Source: CAZZCU01 sp964652825
GTDB lineage: Bacteria; Bdellovibrionota_B; Oligoflexia; Oligoflexales; CAZZCU01
Assembly: GCA_964652825.1 (NCBI GenBank)
Contig: CAZZCU010000043.1
Coordinates: 1 to 13,250, forward strand
DNA: 13,250 bases
Direction: 5' to 3'
Shown: positions 5,513 to 13,250 of the stretch, one piece after another
Layout of the letters: the number at the start of each line of letters is the position of its first letter
Numbering within the stretch: the first letter of the stretch is position 1
The notes under the pieces: generated by a model
Database searches by the model: none
Told to the model about the DNA's origin: nothing
Seen by the model: the letters and a program-made list of their open reading frames with translations, nothing else
Program-made: the position numbers and the translations under genes

Positions 5513-7023
5513 TGATTGATAAATTACCATTGGATGCATTGCAGGATTTTCGGGTTTTTGTGGTTGATGACGAAGACGTTTTGTCATGGAGCATCGAGAA
5601 CGAACTCAAGTCTTTGGGCGCTGAAGTGATGCGTGCCGGCTCGCTTGGTCAAGCGTTGGAACGATTCCCGCGCTTTAATCCTGATCTGGCAATCACGGAT
5701 TTACGTTTGCCGGATGGCAATGGTTTGGAGTTGCTGAAAAAGTGGCGCAAGGAACAACCGACGATGCCGGTGATTCTGATTACTGCGCATGGCGCGGTTG
5801 ATTCGGCAGTAACGGCCTTGCGGTTGGGTGCGTTTGATTATCTGCAAAAGCCATTTAATCTAAAGGACCTCGTAGCGGCGGTGCACCGGGCATCGGAAGT
5901 CGCTACGTTGCGGCAGAAAGTCAGTCGCCTGGAAGGCGCGATTAAAACCGCTGATCCTGTTCATATTGTCGGTGAAGCTCCCAGTATGGATCGTCTGCGT
6001 CAGCAATTGCGACGTGTGGCAGAGAGCCGCGCGGATACCGTGCTGGTATGTGGCGAGACCGGCTCCGGCAAAGAGCTTGCGGCACGGGCTATTCACGAAT
6101 GGTCGGAGCGCGCCAGAGAACCGTATATGGAAATTAATTGCGCAAGTATTCCCGAGAATCTGCTTGAGAGTGAATTATTTGGTTACGAAAAGGGCGCTTT
6201 TACCGATGCACGCAGTCGCAAGCTGGGCTTATTTGAAATGGCGCGTGGCGGCACGATTTTTCTGGATGAGATCGGTGAATTGCCATTAAAGCTGCAGTCG
6301 AAGTTATTGCGAGCTTTAGAGTACCGGCGTTTTCGGCGTTTGGGTGGCGTGCGTGATGTGGAGCTGGCGGCGCGGGTCGTGGCGGCGACCAATCGCGATC
6401 TGGCAACCGAGGTTGCGAATCAACGTTTTCGGATTGATTTGTATTATCGTTTGAACATGCTGCATATTACCGTGCCGTCGCTGCGCGAACGTCGCGAAGA
6501 TGTCGCGGCATTAACCGTGTTTTTCCTGGATAAGCTGGCGCAGGATCTGATGATTGATAAACCGGGCATCTCAGCGGCCACGCTTGCGAGATTGGCTGAG
6601 CATGACTGGCCGGGCAATGTTCGTGAGTTGCGCAATGTTTTGATGCGCACACTGGTGCTGGAACAGCCAACGGTTATCGAGCCTGAACATATTACACTGG
6701 AACGTTTGCCGAGTATCGGCAACGGCGCAATGACCGCTTCGACACAGACGGGCGAAGTCGTCCCTGTCGCGATGTCAATGCCAATGCGCGCTGGTGCGAC
6801 TGCGGTCGATGTAATGAAGTTGCCGGACAATGGGATTTCTCTGGAGGCATTGGAAAAGAGTCTGCTGATTCAGGCTTTGGAAAAGGCCCATCAGAATCAG
6901 AGCCGAGCGGCGCAGCTGCTCAGCGTATCGCGACATACTTTGCGTTATCGTATGGAAAAACATGGCCTGCTGAATCGGGAACGTGACCCGGATGCTGGTG
7001 ATCTGGCGGAACAGGCGAATTAG
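5512..7023 (+). CDS. NtrC-family sigma-54-dependent response regulator
   Basis: A 503-aa transcription activator. The receiver (residues 13-128) keeps D19/D20, acceptor D63, T91 and K113. The central AAA+ domain (about 150-385) has Walker A GETGSGKE (181-188), Walker B GTIFLDEIGE (247-256), arginine-rich FRIDLYYRLN (306-315) and the sensor II motif WPGNVRELRN (366-375). The sigma-54-contacting loop reads GAFTDA (228-233) rather than GAFTGA. A low-complexity linker (about 401-440) leads to a C-terminal Fis-type HTH (about 443-487, with NQSRAAQLLSVSRHTLRYRM). The family function is ATP-driven remodelling of the RNA polymerase-sigma-54 closed complex from an upstream enhancer. Two outward sigma-54 promoters with a central palindrome lie just upstream of its operon, so self-control and control of the secreted protein are likely (inference). 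It overlaps the kinase gene by one base and ends 5 nt from the convergent CoA-transferase gene. Confidence 0.95.
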   Translation: MIDKLPLDALQDFRVFVVDDEDVLSWSIENELKSLGAEVMRAGSLGQALERFPRFNPDLAITDLRLPDGNGLELLKKWRKEQPTMPVILITAHGAVDSAVTALRLGAFDYLQKPFNLKDLVAAVHRASEVATLRQKVSRLEGAIKTADPVHIVGEAPSMDRLRQQLRRVAESRADTVLVCGETGSGKELAARAIHEWSERAREPYMEINCASIPENLLESELFGYEKGAFTDARSRKLGLFEMARGGTIFLDEIGELPLKLQSKLLRALEYRRFRRLGGVRDVELAARVVAATNRDLATEVANQRFRIDLYYRLNMLHITVPSLRERREDVAALTVFFLDKLAQDLMIDKPGISAATLARLAEHDWPGNVRELRNVLMRTLVLEQPTVIEPEHITLERLPSIGNGAMTASTQTGEVVPVAMSMPMRAGATAVDVMKLPDNGISLEALEKSLLIQALEKAHQNQSRAAQLLSVSRHTLRYRMEKHGLLNRERDPDAGDLAEQAN

Positions 7024-7028
7024 AAGCT

Positions 7029-8339
7029 CTAAATATAACCTTCGCGACGCGCGTTTTGTAAGAGTTCTTCGCGAAATTGCGGATGCGCGATATGAATCAA
7101 TGCCCGTGCCCGTTCCGCGACCGAACGGCCCGAAAGTTGAGCAACACCGAATTCGGTGACGACCGTATCGATATCATTACGACTGATACTGACTTTGGCG
7201 CCTGGTTTTAACTCAAAAACAATTTTTGAATGTTGATTGTTAGTAGTGCTCGCATGCAGGGCGACGATACCGCGTCCGCCGTCGGAGCGTTGCGCGCCGA
7301 TATGAGTTTCGCTGGCACCGCCGACGCCGCTGATTTCGCGATGACCGATGGATTCCGAACACACCTGGCCGGTAATATCAATTTCGATGGCGGTGTTGAT
7401 TGAGACCATGCGGTGATTACGGCCGATGCGGTACGAGTCATTGACTACGGATGCCGGATGCAGCTCGACGATGGGGTTGCGATCGATGAATTCGTAGAGA
7501 TTTTGGCTGCCGTAAACAAAAGCGCCGACGATTTTGCCAGGCCAGATAGTTTTTCTGGCGCCGGTAATCACGCCCTTTTGATAGAGTTCCATGATCGTAT
7601 CATTGATCATCTCGGTATGAATGCCTAAATCACGGTGATGTTCCAGAGCCTTGCCGATAGCATTGGGAATGGAACCGATGCCAAGTTGCAGGGTGCTTTC
7701 GTTCGCCACCAGCTCCGCCACGAATTGGCCGATGGCGATATCCTTCTCGCCGATCGCCGCCGCCGGTAGTGTCGGGAGAGGGTGTGCATTATCGATAAAG
7801 TGATCGACTTCAGAGAGTGCGACCTGGGTGCCGCCAGCAGTGACCGGCATATGCGGATTGACTTCAAGAATCACGGTTTTGGCGGCACGTAGGATTTCCG
7901 GCTCATAGCAGGCACCGACGCCCAGGCTGACAAACCCCCTGGCATCCGGTAGGGAGCAGCTGCCCCAGAAAATATCGACGCTACGTTCGTGCGTGAGATT
8001 GCGCACCCAGCGACTCAGATGTTGCGGCACATAATGCACCATGTTGCGACCTTGGTGTTTTCGCACCGCCGCGGTCAGGAACATCACTCTTAGCTGGATA
8101 TGTTGATCGAGCGTGCTGTCGGTAAAACAACTATAACTTGTTGTGGGATTGGCGCAGTGAATAATGACATTTTTGAGGCTTTTTGCGTGTTCACCCAAAA
8201 GCGAAAAGAACTTGGTCGGCTCGGCGGCGGCCATAGCTGTAACCACGTTTTGGTTGGATTTGACCAGACGTATAGCTTCGTCAGCGGTTGTCAGCTTGCG
8301 CTGGTATTCGGTCTTGAAATCAATATTACTGGTACTCAT
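7029..8339 (-). CDS. Acetyl-CoA hydrolase/transferase family protein
   Basis: A 436-aa cytoplasmic enzyme of the acetyl-CoA hydrolase / 4-hydroxybutyrate-type CoA-transferase family, at the normal family length. Visible signatures are the N-terminal AEPTKFFSLLGE region, the LGIGSIPNAIGKAL glycine loop (219-232), HTEM with probable catalytic Glu243 (equivalent to the active-site Glu of 4-hydroxybutyrate CoA-transferase), and the C-terminal SGVGG followed by SDGGRGIVAL and VVTEFGVAQLSGRS. The family forms a glutamyl-CoA thioester and moves CoA between acyl groups, commonly using acetyl-CoA; the acceptor cannot be read here. ATG 8339 is chosen because the reading frame upstream (to 8660) is not family-like and overlaps the divergent gene, while GAGGTT lies 7-12 bases before 8339. 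It is transcribed divergently from the haem protein gene, with a 66-bp gap. Confidence 0.9.
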   Translation of the reverse strand: MSTSNIDFKTEYQRKLTTADEAIRLVKSNQNVVTAMAAAEPTKFFSLLGEHAKSLKNVIIHCANPTTSYSCFTDSTLDQHIQLRVMFLTAAVRKHQGRNMVHYVPQHLSRWVRNLTHERSVDIFWGSCSLPDARGFVSLGVGACYEPEILRAAKTVILEVNPHMPVTAGGTQVALSEVDHFIDNAHPLPTLPAAAIGEKDIAIGQFVAELVANESTLQLGIGSIPNAIGKALEHHRDLGIHTEMINDTIMELYQKGVITGARKTIWPGKIVGAFVYGSQNLYEFIDRNPIVELHPASVVNDSYRIGRNHRMVSINTAIEIDITGQVCSESIGHREISGVGGASETHIGAQRSDGGRGIVALHASTTNNQHSKIVFELKPGAKVSISRNDIDTVVTEFGVAQLSGRSVAERARALIHIAHPQFREELLQNARREGYI

Positions 8340-8364
8340 TTTGCTAACCTCACGTGTAAAGTAA

Positions 8365-8392
8365 ACTATAACGGATGACTTAACACATTCAA
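8365..8392 (-). promoter_or_regulatory. Probable sigma-70 promoter for the CoA-transferase gene
   Basis: On the minus strand TTGAAT (8392-8387) and TATAGT (8370-8365) are 16 bp apart, a reasonable -35/-10 pair. Transcription would begin near 8358 and leave a short leader containing the GAGGTT ribosome binding site. The -35 box overlaps the AAGAGGAAGC ribosome binding site region of the divergent gene at 8406. Confidence 0.4.
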
Positions 8393-8405
8393 GAGGAAGC
8401 AACGC

Positions 8406-9560
8406 ATGCGCAGGTTTGGTGGGATGATATGTAGGCTGGTGATGATTTCGGCGGTAACTTTGTTGAAAAACGGCGGTTACGCCGGCGCGCAGACAAGCGA
8501 TCTTGCCACCAAGGAAGCCATGCAACAGATTTATGGCGCGATGCGGACCGTATTGCCCCTGAGTTTGCGCGAGGATGGCTTCGCCAAGTCGGAAAACGCC
8601 AAGACCATCACCACGGCTCTGCAAACCATTGCTAAAAACTCCGGCAAACTCGGCACGCATGCGGCGCCGCTCAACCGTGAGTATAGTTTCGCCAGTCGTT
8701 CTTTGACGCGTCTGGTCAAGGATATCGAACGCAAATTTGAGCGCGGCCGCAAAGAGGAGGCGCGGTATTTATTTGGCCATGTAACGGAAGCATGTATTAC
8801 CTGTCACTCAAAGATTCCCGAGCAGCAGACGTTTCGTGCCGACTCATTGTTCACAGCGTCCGATCTGAGCAAGTTGACGCCCGTTGAGAAGGCGTCGATG
8901 TTGACCGCCACGCGGCAGTTTGATGCAGCGATTACCGCATATGAGCAACTGCTTGTCGATAGTCGTCAACCAGTTGCTGATTTGCTGCTGCAAGGCGCCA
9001 TCACGGATTATTTATTTTTGGTCTTACGTGTTAAATACAATCCAGGTCGCGCTCATGCCACGCTCGCTAAAATGCTTCAGCGCCAAGATTTGCCCGGCTT
9101 TATCCGCCGCGATTTAGTCGCCTGGAACAAAGCGCTCGCCGCCTTGCCGAAAAACCAACCGACCGCTGATTTGTTGACGACCGCGCGGCGGGTTATCAAA
9201 GACGCACAACAACAATTGGCTTATCCATTGGATCGTCGGGCGTTTGTTGAATACGTATATGCCTCAGGTTTATTGCATAAGTATATTGTCGGCGCCAAAA
9301 AGGAATCAGTAGATGTGGCGGAGGCTTATTATCTGCTGGGTCTGACTGAGATTGTTATTGGCAGATCGTTCTGGTTGTCCGAAACCGAGTTTTACCTGGA
9401 GACCGCTGTGCGGTTGGCGCCGAAAGCTAAATTCGCACCGTTGGCGTATTCGTTACTCGAAGAACACGCGGTTCTGGAGTACTCTGGCTCCTCCGGCGTT
9501 TATCTGCCAAAAGATGTGCAGGATAATTTACAGCAACTACAAAAGCTGATGAACAATTAG
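8406..9560 (+). CDS. Secreted single-haem cytochrome c-like protein with a C-terminal helical domain
   Basis: Predicted 384-aa periplasmic protein. An N-terminal signal (MRRFGGMICRLVMISAVTLL, likely cut near residue 28) precedes a helical segment (about 30-140) ending in a single haem c motif CITCH (C130, C133, H134). A CxxCH at the end of a roughly 110-residue helical segment resembles cytochrome c-prime-type four-helix bundles, although similarity is by layout only. The remaining roughly 240 residues look all-helical, with stretches such as AITAYEQLLVDSRQP and EAYYLLGLTEIVIG suggestive of TPR-like repeats; I do not recognise this domain. AGAGGAAG lies about 7 bases before the ATG. The next gene begins 15 nt after the stop, so the two are probably co-transcribed. 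Haem attachment and export are well supported, but the electron partner or ligand is unknown. Confidence 0.82.
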   Translation: MRRFGGMICRLVMISAVTLLKNGGYAGAQTSDLATKEAMQQIYGAMRTVLPLSLREDGFAKSENAKTITTALQTIAKNSGKLGTHAAPLNREYSFASRSLTRLVKDIERKFERGRKEEARYLFGHVTEACITCHSKIPEQQTFRADSLFTASDLSKLTPVEKASMLTATRQFDAAITAYEQLLVDSRQPVADLLLQGAITDYLFLVLRVKYNPGRAHATLAKMLQRQDLPGFIRRDLVAWNKALAALPKNQPTADLLTTARRVIKDAQQQLAYPLDRRAFVEYVYASGLLHKYIVGAKKESVDVAEAYYLLGLTEIVIGRSFWLSETEFYLETAVRLAPKAKFAPLAYSLLEEHAVLEYSGSSGVYLPKDVQDNLQQLQKLMNN

Positions 9561-9575
9561 GATCTAAATACCTTA

Positions 9576-10976
9576 ATGCGTATCACTTTGAATTTTCTTG
9601 GCGGTGCCGGCACTGTTACCGGTAGCCGCGCGTTGCTGTCGGTGGACAAACGCAAGTATCTAATCGACTGCGGCTTGTTTCAGGGTGACAAAACGTTGCG
9701 TCTGAAAAACTGGGAGCATTTACCTGTCGATCCGGCGGCGTTGGATGCGGTGATACTGACGCATGCACATTTGGATCATACCGGATATTTGCCGCGCTTA
9801 TATAAAGATGGTTTTCGTGGCCCTATTTATTGCTCGCAAGGTACCGCTGATCTGGCGCGGATTCTATTGCTGGATGCCGCTAAATTGGAAGAAGAGGCGG
9901 CGCATTTTGCCAATAAAACGGGGTATTCGCACCATCGCCCGGCGAAGCCGTTGTTTAAAACCGAAGATGCTGAGGCGGTTCTTGCAAACTTTCGTCCGCA
10001 GGCGCGTGATACCTGGCTTGAGTTTGATCAGCAGGTGCATTGTCGTTTTGTGCGTTCGGGGCATATCATCGGCTCCAGTTATGTGCAGTTGGCGCTTCAC
10101 AATGATAGACGGACTCGTACGATCACCTTTTCCGGTGATGTCGGGCATGGGCGCTCGCTGACCTTACGACCGCCGCTGGGATTTCCCGATACCGATGTGT
10201 TGGTATTGGAGTCGACGTATGGCAATCGTCGGCATGAAGTCGGTGACGTGACCGCCGCGATTGCTGCGGTGGCAAAGCAAACGTTCGCTGCGAATGGTGT
10301 GCTGGTGATTCCTGCCTTCGCGGTTGGTCGCTCTCAGGAAATTCTTTTTATTCTGAAGTTGTTGGAAGATCGCGGCGATATTCCGGCGGTACCGGTAATA
10401 TTAGATAGTCCCATGGCACGTGCCGCGACGGAGATTTTTCTGAGTCATCCAGAAGATCACAATCTGGAGCATGCTTTTGTCGAAAATGGTCATCCGCTAT
10501 TCCCTTCTAAATATGAATGTTCGTCCACGCCGGACGAATCGATGCTTGCATGCATGCGCGAAGGACCTATGGTGGTGATCTCGGCGGCTGGTATGTTGAC
10601 CGGCGGGAGAATTCTGCATCACCTGAAAGCCCGGTTGCCAGATCCCAATAACTGCGTGTTGTTTGCCGGTTATCAGGCGGAGACGACGAAAGGTCGGTTT
10701 TTGCAGGATAATCGCGAGACGTTGGCGACGTTGCGTATTCATCATCAGGAAATCCCGATTCAGGCGCGAATCGAGACGATTCAGCAGTTATCGTCACACG
10801 CTGACTATGCGGATTTGACCGAAATGCTGCGTGCCATGCAAGCACCACCAAAAACCATTATTTTAAATCATGGTTCACCCGAAGCTATGACGGCATTCGC
10901 GACGCACTTGCAGCAAGTATTTCCAAGGCAAAAAATTCTGTCCGCGCTGACACCGCAGATTTTTGATCTTAGTTAG
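9576..10976 (+). CDS. Metallo-beta-lactamase-fold beta-CASP protein, RNase-like
   Basis: A 466-aa cytoplasmic protein of the CPSF73/YSH1-like bacterial group. MBL motifs: HAHLDH (63-68), H163 (SGHIIGSS) and D188 (FSGDVGH) would bind two zinc ions. The beta-CASP domain (about 210-400) includes VIPAFAVGRSQEILF and ISAAGMLTGGRILHHL, and the C-terminal RNA-specificity region has SSHAD with H408 and LNHGSP with H432. The family has endo- or exoribonuclease activity on RNA; the actual substrate of this protein is unknown. The TAGGAT around the upstream stop codon can serve as the ribosome binding site, which supports co-transcription with the haem protein gene. Its end overlaps the convergent Dus gene by 4 bases (10973-10976). 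Confidence 0.93.
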   Translation: MRITLNFLGGAGTVTGSRALLSVDKRKYLIDCGLFQGDKTLRLKNWEHLPVDPAALDAVILTHAHLDHTGYLPRLYKDGFRGPIYCSQGTADLARILLLDAAKLEEEAAHFANKTGYSHHRPAKPLFKTEDAEAVLANFRPQARDTWLEFDQQVHCRFVRSGHIIGSSYVQLALHNDRRTRTITFSGDVGHGRSLTLRPPLGFPDTDVLVLESTYGNRRHEVGDVTAAIAAVAKQTFAANGVLVIPAFAVGRSQEILFILKLLEDRGDIPAVPVILDSPMARAATEIFLSHPEDHNLEHAFVENGHPLFPSKYECSSTPDESMLACMREGPMVVISAAGMLTGGRILHHLKARLPDPNNCVLFAGYQAETTKGRFLQDNRETLATLRIHHQEIPIQARIETIQQLSSHADYADLTEMLRAMQAPPKTIILNHGSPEAMTAFATHLQQVFPRQKILSALTPQIFDLS

Positions 10977-12049
10977 AGACCAATACGTTGATACATCGGC
11001 GCATCACCAAGATTGTGGCGATGCAGCTGCGCCCGCAAGTCAGGAATAGTTTTGGCGCGTATGCACCGACGCCAAAAGTGATGCCCAAAAGCAAACCACT
11101 TGGACGCAGTTGCCACGAAGAAACAAAAACGATGGTGAATTTGCTCAGTGTTGACGAAATACTGACACAATAAATCGAGAAAAATCCGGCAAGCACGCAC
11201 AAACTCGTCGGCTTCTTCTTGGCCGTCGCGTGGAGCGTGATCATGCTCGCGGCCCGGCGGCTTATTCGGATAACCGAGATCTTCGGCGATTTGCCACAGG
11301 ATCCACGGTCGAGCAACCGCGGCGCGTGCAAGCATGGCGCCGTCTACTTCAAACTCCCTCACTACCCGCAGAGCGTCGGCGGCAGTCTGTATATCACCAT
11401 TGGCAATGACTGGAACAGTGAGCGCGCTTCGCGTCTCGCCCACGATTCGCCAGTCGGCGGCACCATGATGTTTGGCAGCGGCGGAACGTGCATGCAGCGT
11501 GATCCAGTCAGCGCCGGCGCCTTGTAATTTACGGGTAAAAGCCAATAGCTCCGGCAATTGGGTTTTCTCGTCCAGTCCCGCGCGCAGCTTTACTGATACC
11601 GGAATCGGCGAGGCGCGTTTTGTTATTGCGACGACTGCGGCGGCATAGTCGGCGTCACCCATCAGCCGCACGCCCCAGTTATGCTTGAGCGTGTGCTGCA
11701 CCGGACAGCCCATGTTGATATCAAAAGCAAATGGTTGCATACGCATGAGGCGTTCGACGCTTGGACGGATAAAACGTTCTTCGTTGCCAAGCAGTTGTGG
11801 CACCAGACAGCGTTCATCCGGTGCATGACGCAAGGTATCAACGTCATCGAGTTTCTGGCTCGGAATGCGTCGTGTCGATAACATTTCCGTGAAGCGTAGC
11901 ACATCGAGACCAGCAGGTGTGTAGTGCTGAATCAGCTCGCGAAAAGCGACATGACTGATGCCGACCATGGGCGCGATCATAAATGGAAACGTCACCCCAA
12001 ACTTACTCAGGCGGGTCGGTAGCATGGTAGGGGGCTGCGGCGACAGCAT
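10973..12049 (-). CDS. tRNA-dihydrouridine synthase family protein (Dus)
   Basis: A 358-aa flavoenzyme that would use FMN and NADPH to reduce specific uridines in tRNA to dihydrouridine. The TIM barrel shows APMVGISHVAFREL (26-39), VPQLLGNE, DINMGCPVQ with catalytic C115, VSVKLRAGL, the ITLHARSAAAKHHGAADW segment (usual pattern HGRT-R, here divergent), VIANGDI and DGAMLARAAVARPW. The C-terminal helical domain (about 275-340) is basic and aromatic, rich in Phe, Arg and His, as expected for tRNA contact. The divergent motifs do not let me assign DusA, B or C. The start ATG overlaps the hydrolase stop (TAATG), so translation is probably coupled within the formaldehyde operon. Slightly longer than the usual 310-340 aa. 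Confidence 0.9.
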   Translation of the reverse strand: MLSPQPPTMLPTRLSKFGVTFPFMIAPMVGISHVAFRELIQHYTPAGLDVLRFTEMLSTRRIPSQKLDDVDTLRHAPDERCLVPQLLGNEERFIRPSVERLMRMQPFAFDINMGCPVQHTLKHNWGVRLMGDADYAAAVVAITKRASPIPVSVKLRAGLDEKTQLPELLAFTRKLQGAGADWITLHARSAAAKHHGAADWRIVGETRSALTVPVIANGDIQTAADALRVVREFEVDGAMLARAAVARPWILWQIAEDLGYPNKPPGREHDHAPRDGQEEADEFVRACRIFLDLLCQYFVNTEQIHHRFCFFVATASKWFAFGHHFWRRCIRAKTIPDLRAQLHRHNLGDAPMYQRIGL

Positions 12050-12885
12050 TACAGGCCTAGCGCGCGTGCGTGATAAGCGATGTGTTCGCCGATAAAGCTG
12101 CTGACATAATAGTAGGAATGATCGTAGCCTTCGCGCATGTGAACCTGCAGCGGATATTTGCAGGCTTCAGCGACCTCAACTAAGTCATGCAAACGCAGGC
12201 GCTCCTTGAGCGCGGGATCAGCGGCGCCCTGGTCAATCAGAATGGGGCGGCGCTGTTTGGTTTGACCGAGCAGATGTGTTGCATCATAAGCGAGCCAGGT
12301 GTTTTCGTCAGAGCCAAGATACGTCGATAGGGCCTTTCTGCCCCAGGGACTTTGCGTGGGTCGGCACACGGGTGCAAATGCTGACACTGATGCATAGCGA
12401 TCAGGTTGTCGCAAAAAGGCTATCAATGCGCCGTGCCCGCCCATGGAGTGACCGCTGATGGAGCGTTTATCGGCAGCGACGGGAAAGTGATTTTCTACCA
12501 GTGCTGGTAATTCGGCGGTGACGTAATCAAACATCTGGTAATGCTTATTCCATGGTGCTTGGGTGGCGTTAACGTAAAAGCCCGCGCCTTCGCCTAAATG
12601 CTCCTCACCTTTTTCGCCGGGAATGCCGGTGTTGCGCGGACTGGTGTCGGGAACAACGAGAACAATACCGTGTTCGGCCGCGTAGCGTTGCGCGCCGGCT
12701 TTGATGATGAAATTTTCGTGCGTGCAAGTCAGTCCGGATAGCCAATACAGGGCGGGTAGCTTGCCGCTGCTTACCTGCGGCGGCAGATAAATGGCAAACG
12801 TCATCGGGGTTTTACAGCTGACCGAATCATGTTGATAGACTTCCAACCAGCCATCAAAACAGCGGCGGCGTTCTATTTGTTGCAT
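12049..12885 (-). CDS. frmB: S-formylglutathione hydrolase
   Basis: A 278-aa esterase-D-type alpha/beta hydrolase that splits S-formylglutathione into formate and glutathione, the second step of glutathione-dependent formaldehyde removal. The catalytic triad is visible: nucleophile S147 in GHSMGG, D223 in QGAADP and H256 in EGYDHSYYY. WLSGLTCTHENF (residues 48-59) and the length match the family closely. The product is cytoplasmic. The ATG at 12885 is preceded by AGGAG about 7 bases upstream. It lies 17 bp after the formaldehyde dehydrogenase gene, a classic pairing, and overlaps the downstream Dus gene. The symbol frmB (fghA in other species) follows function and context. Confidence 0.96.
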   Translation of the reverse strand: MQQIERRRCFDGWLEVYQHDSVSCKTPMTFAIYLPPQVSSGKLPALYWLSGLTCTHENFIIKAGAQRYAAEHGIVLVVPDTSPRNTGIPGEKGEEHLGEGAGFYVNATQAPWNKHYQMFDYVTAELPALVENHFPVAADKRSISGHSMGGHGALIAFLRQPDRYASVSAFAPVCRPTQSPWGRKALSTYLGSDENTWLAYDATHLLGQTKQRRPILIDQGAADPALKERLRLHDLVEVAEACKYPLQVHMREGYDHSYYYVSSFIGEHIAYHARALGL

Positions 12886-12902
12886 GGATGACTCCTGTGT
12901 AT

Positions 12903-13250
12903 CTAATACACCAGTACGGTGCGCACGCTTTTGCCCTCGTGCATCAGCGCGAAGGCTTTGTTGATATCCCGATGTGGCAATGTATACGTGACCATCGGAT
13001 CGATGGCGATCTTGTCAGCTAAATAGCGCTCAACATAGTCGGGTAATTCACTGCGGCCTTTGACGCCGCCAAATGCCGAGCCGCGCCAGACGCGACCGGT
13101 AACGAGTTGGAATGGACGCGTGGTGATTTCCTGGCCGGCGCCGGCAACACCGATGATAGTGCTTTCGCCCCAACCTTTGTGACAGCATTCCAAAGCATCG
13201 CGCATGATACGCACATCACCGACGCATTCAAATGAATAGTCAACGCCACC
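12903..13250 (-). CDS. frmA: S-(hydroxymethyl)glutathione dehydrogenase (class III alcohol dehydrogenase), C-terminal part
   Basis: The last 116 codons of a zinc-dependent medium-chain alcohol dehydrogenase; the gene runs off the right edge. The visible part includes the end of the Rossmann domain (GGVDYSFECVGDVRIMRDALE, with CCHKGWGESTIIGVAGAG) and the class III C-terminus: FQLVTGRVWRGSAFGGVKGR, then DINKAFALMHEGKSVRTVL. The enzyme oxidises S-hydroxymethylglutathione with NAD to S-formylglutathione, which the next gene product hydrolyses. The NAD-binding GxGxxG loop and zinc ligands lie outside the window and cannot be checked. The symbol adhC is also used for this enzyme. Confidence 0.95.
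   Translation of the reverse strand, partial: GGVDYSFECVGDVRIMRDALECCHKGWGESTIIGVAGAGQEITTRPFQLVTGRVWRGSAFGGVKGRSELPDYVERYLADKIAIDPMVTYTLPHRDINKAFALMHEGKSVRTVLVY

Noticed and set aside
8340..8660. Upstream in-frame extension of the CoA-transferase reading frame to 8660
   Set aside because: The extra 107 residues do not resemble the family, overlap the divergent haem protein gene including its signal peptide, and a good ribosome binding site marks ATG 8339.
10567..10851. Minus-strand open frame of about 94 codons inside the beta-CASP gene
   Set aside because: Entirely antisense to conserved beta-CASP motifs, with no family resemblance.

Overview
The window looks like chromosomal DNA of a Pseudomonadota bacterium, most likely a gammaproteobacterium. 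The evidence is a sigma-54 two-component system, a glutathione-dependent formaldehyde operon, a tandem UspA protein, a proteobacterial-style tRNA-dihydrouridine synthase and moderate GC content. Placement below class level is not possible from the sequence alone. I saw no tRNA or rRNA gene, insertion sequence, CRISPR array or prophage gene. Coding is dense, with 11 genes (one cut by the right edge).

Positions 70-2554 hold two divergent signalling genes: a receiver-histidine kinase (minus) and a globin-coupled, probably haem-based gas or redox sensing, histidine kinase (plus). Positions 2558-4402 hold two minus-strand genes: a tandem universal stress protein and, upstream of it, a secreted protein of unknown function built from two copies of a cysteine-containing domain. 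Positions 4403-4732 are a 330-bp divergent regulatory region. Positions 4733-7023 hold an overlapping pair on the plus strand: a soluble sensor-less kinase-like protein and an NtrC-family sigma-54 activator.

The most notable signal is that regulatory region. It holds two good sigma-54 (-24/-12) promoter matches facing outwards, one towards the duplicated secreted protein and one towards the kinase/activator operon. A 20-bp imperfect palindrome lies almost exactly midway, about 117 bp from each predicted transcription start, which is a typical enhancer distance for an NtrC-type activator. The inference is a compact self-regulating module in which the activator controls both its own operon and the secreted protein (and perhaps the downstream Usp gene). 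The kinase-like partner has Asp (followed by Lys) where the phosphoacceptor His (and Glu) of the H-box should be, while its ATP-binding half and the activator's receiver look intact. How the module is switched on is therefore an open question.

Positions 7029-8339 encode an acetyl-CoA hydrolase/CoA-transferase (minus). Divergent from it, 8406-10976 encode a secreted protein with one haem c motif and a beta-CASP metallo-beta-lactamase-fold RNase-like protein, probably co-transcribed. Positions 10973-13250 hold a minus-strand operon that reads, in transcription order, glutathione-dependent formaldehyde dehydrogenase (cut by the window edge), S-formylglutathione hydrolase, and a Dus-family tRNA-dihydrouridine synthase coupled by a TAATG overlap.
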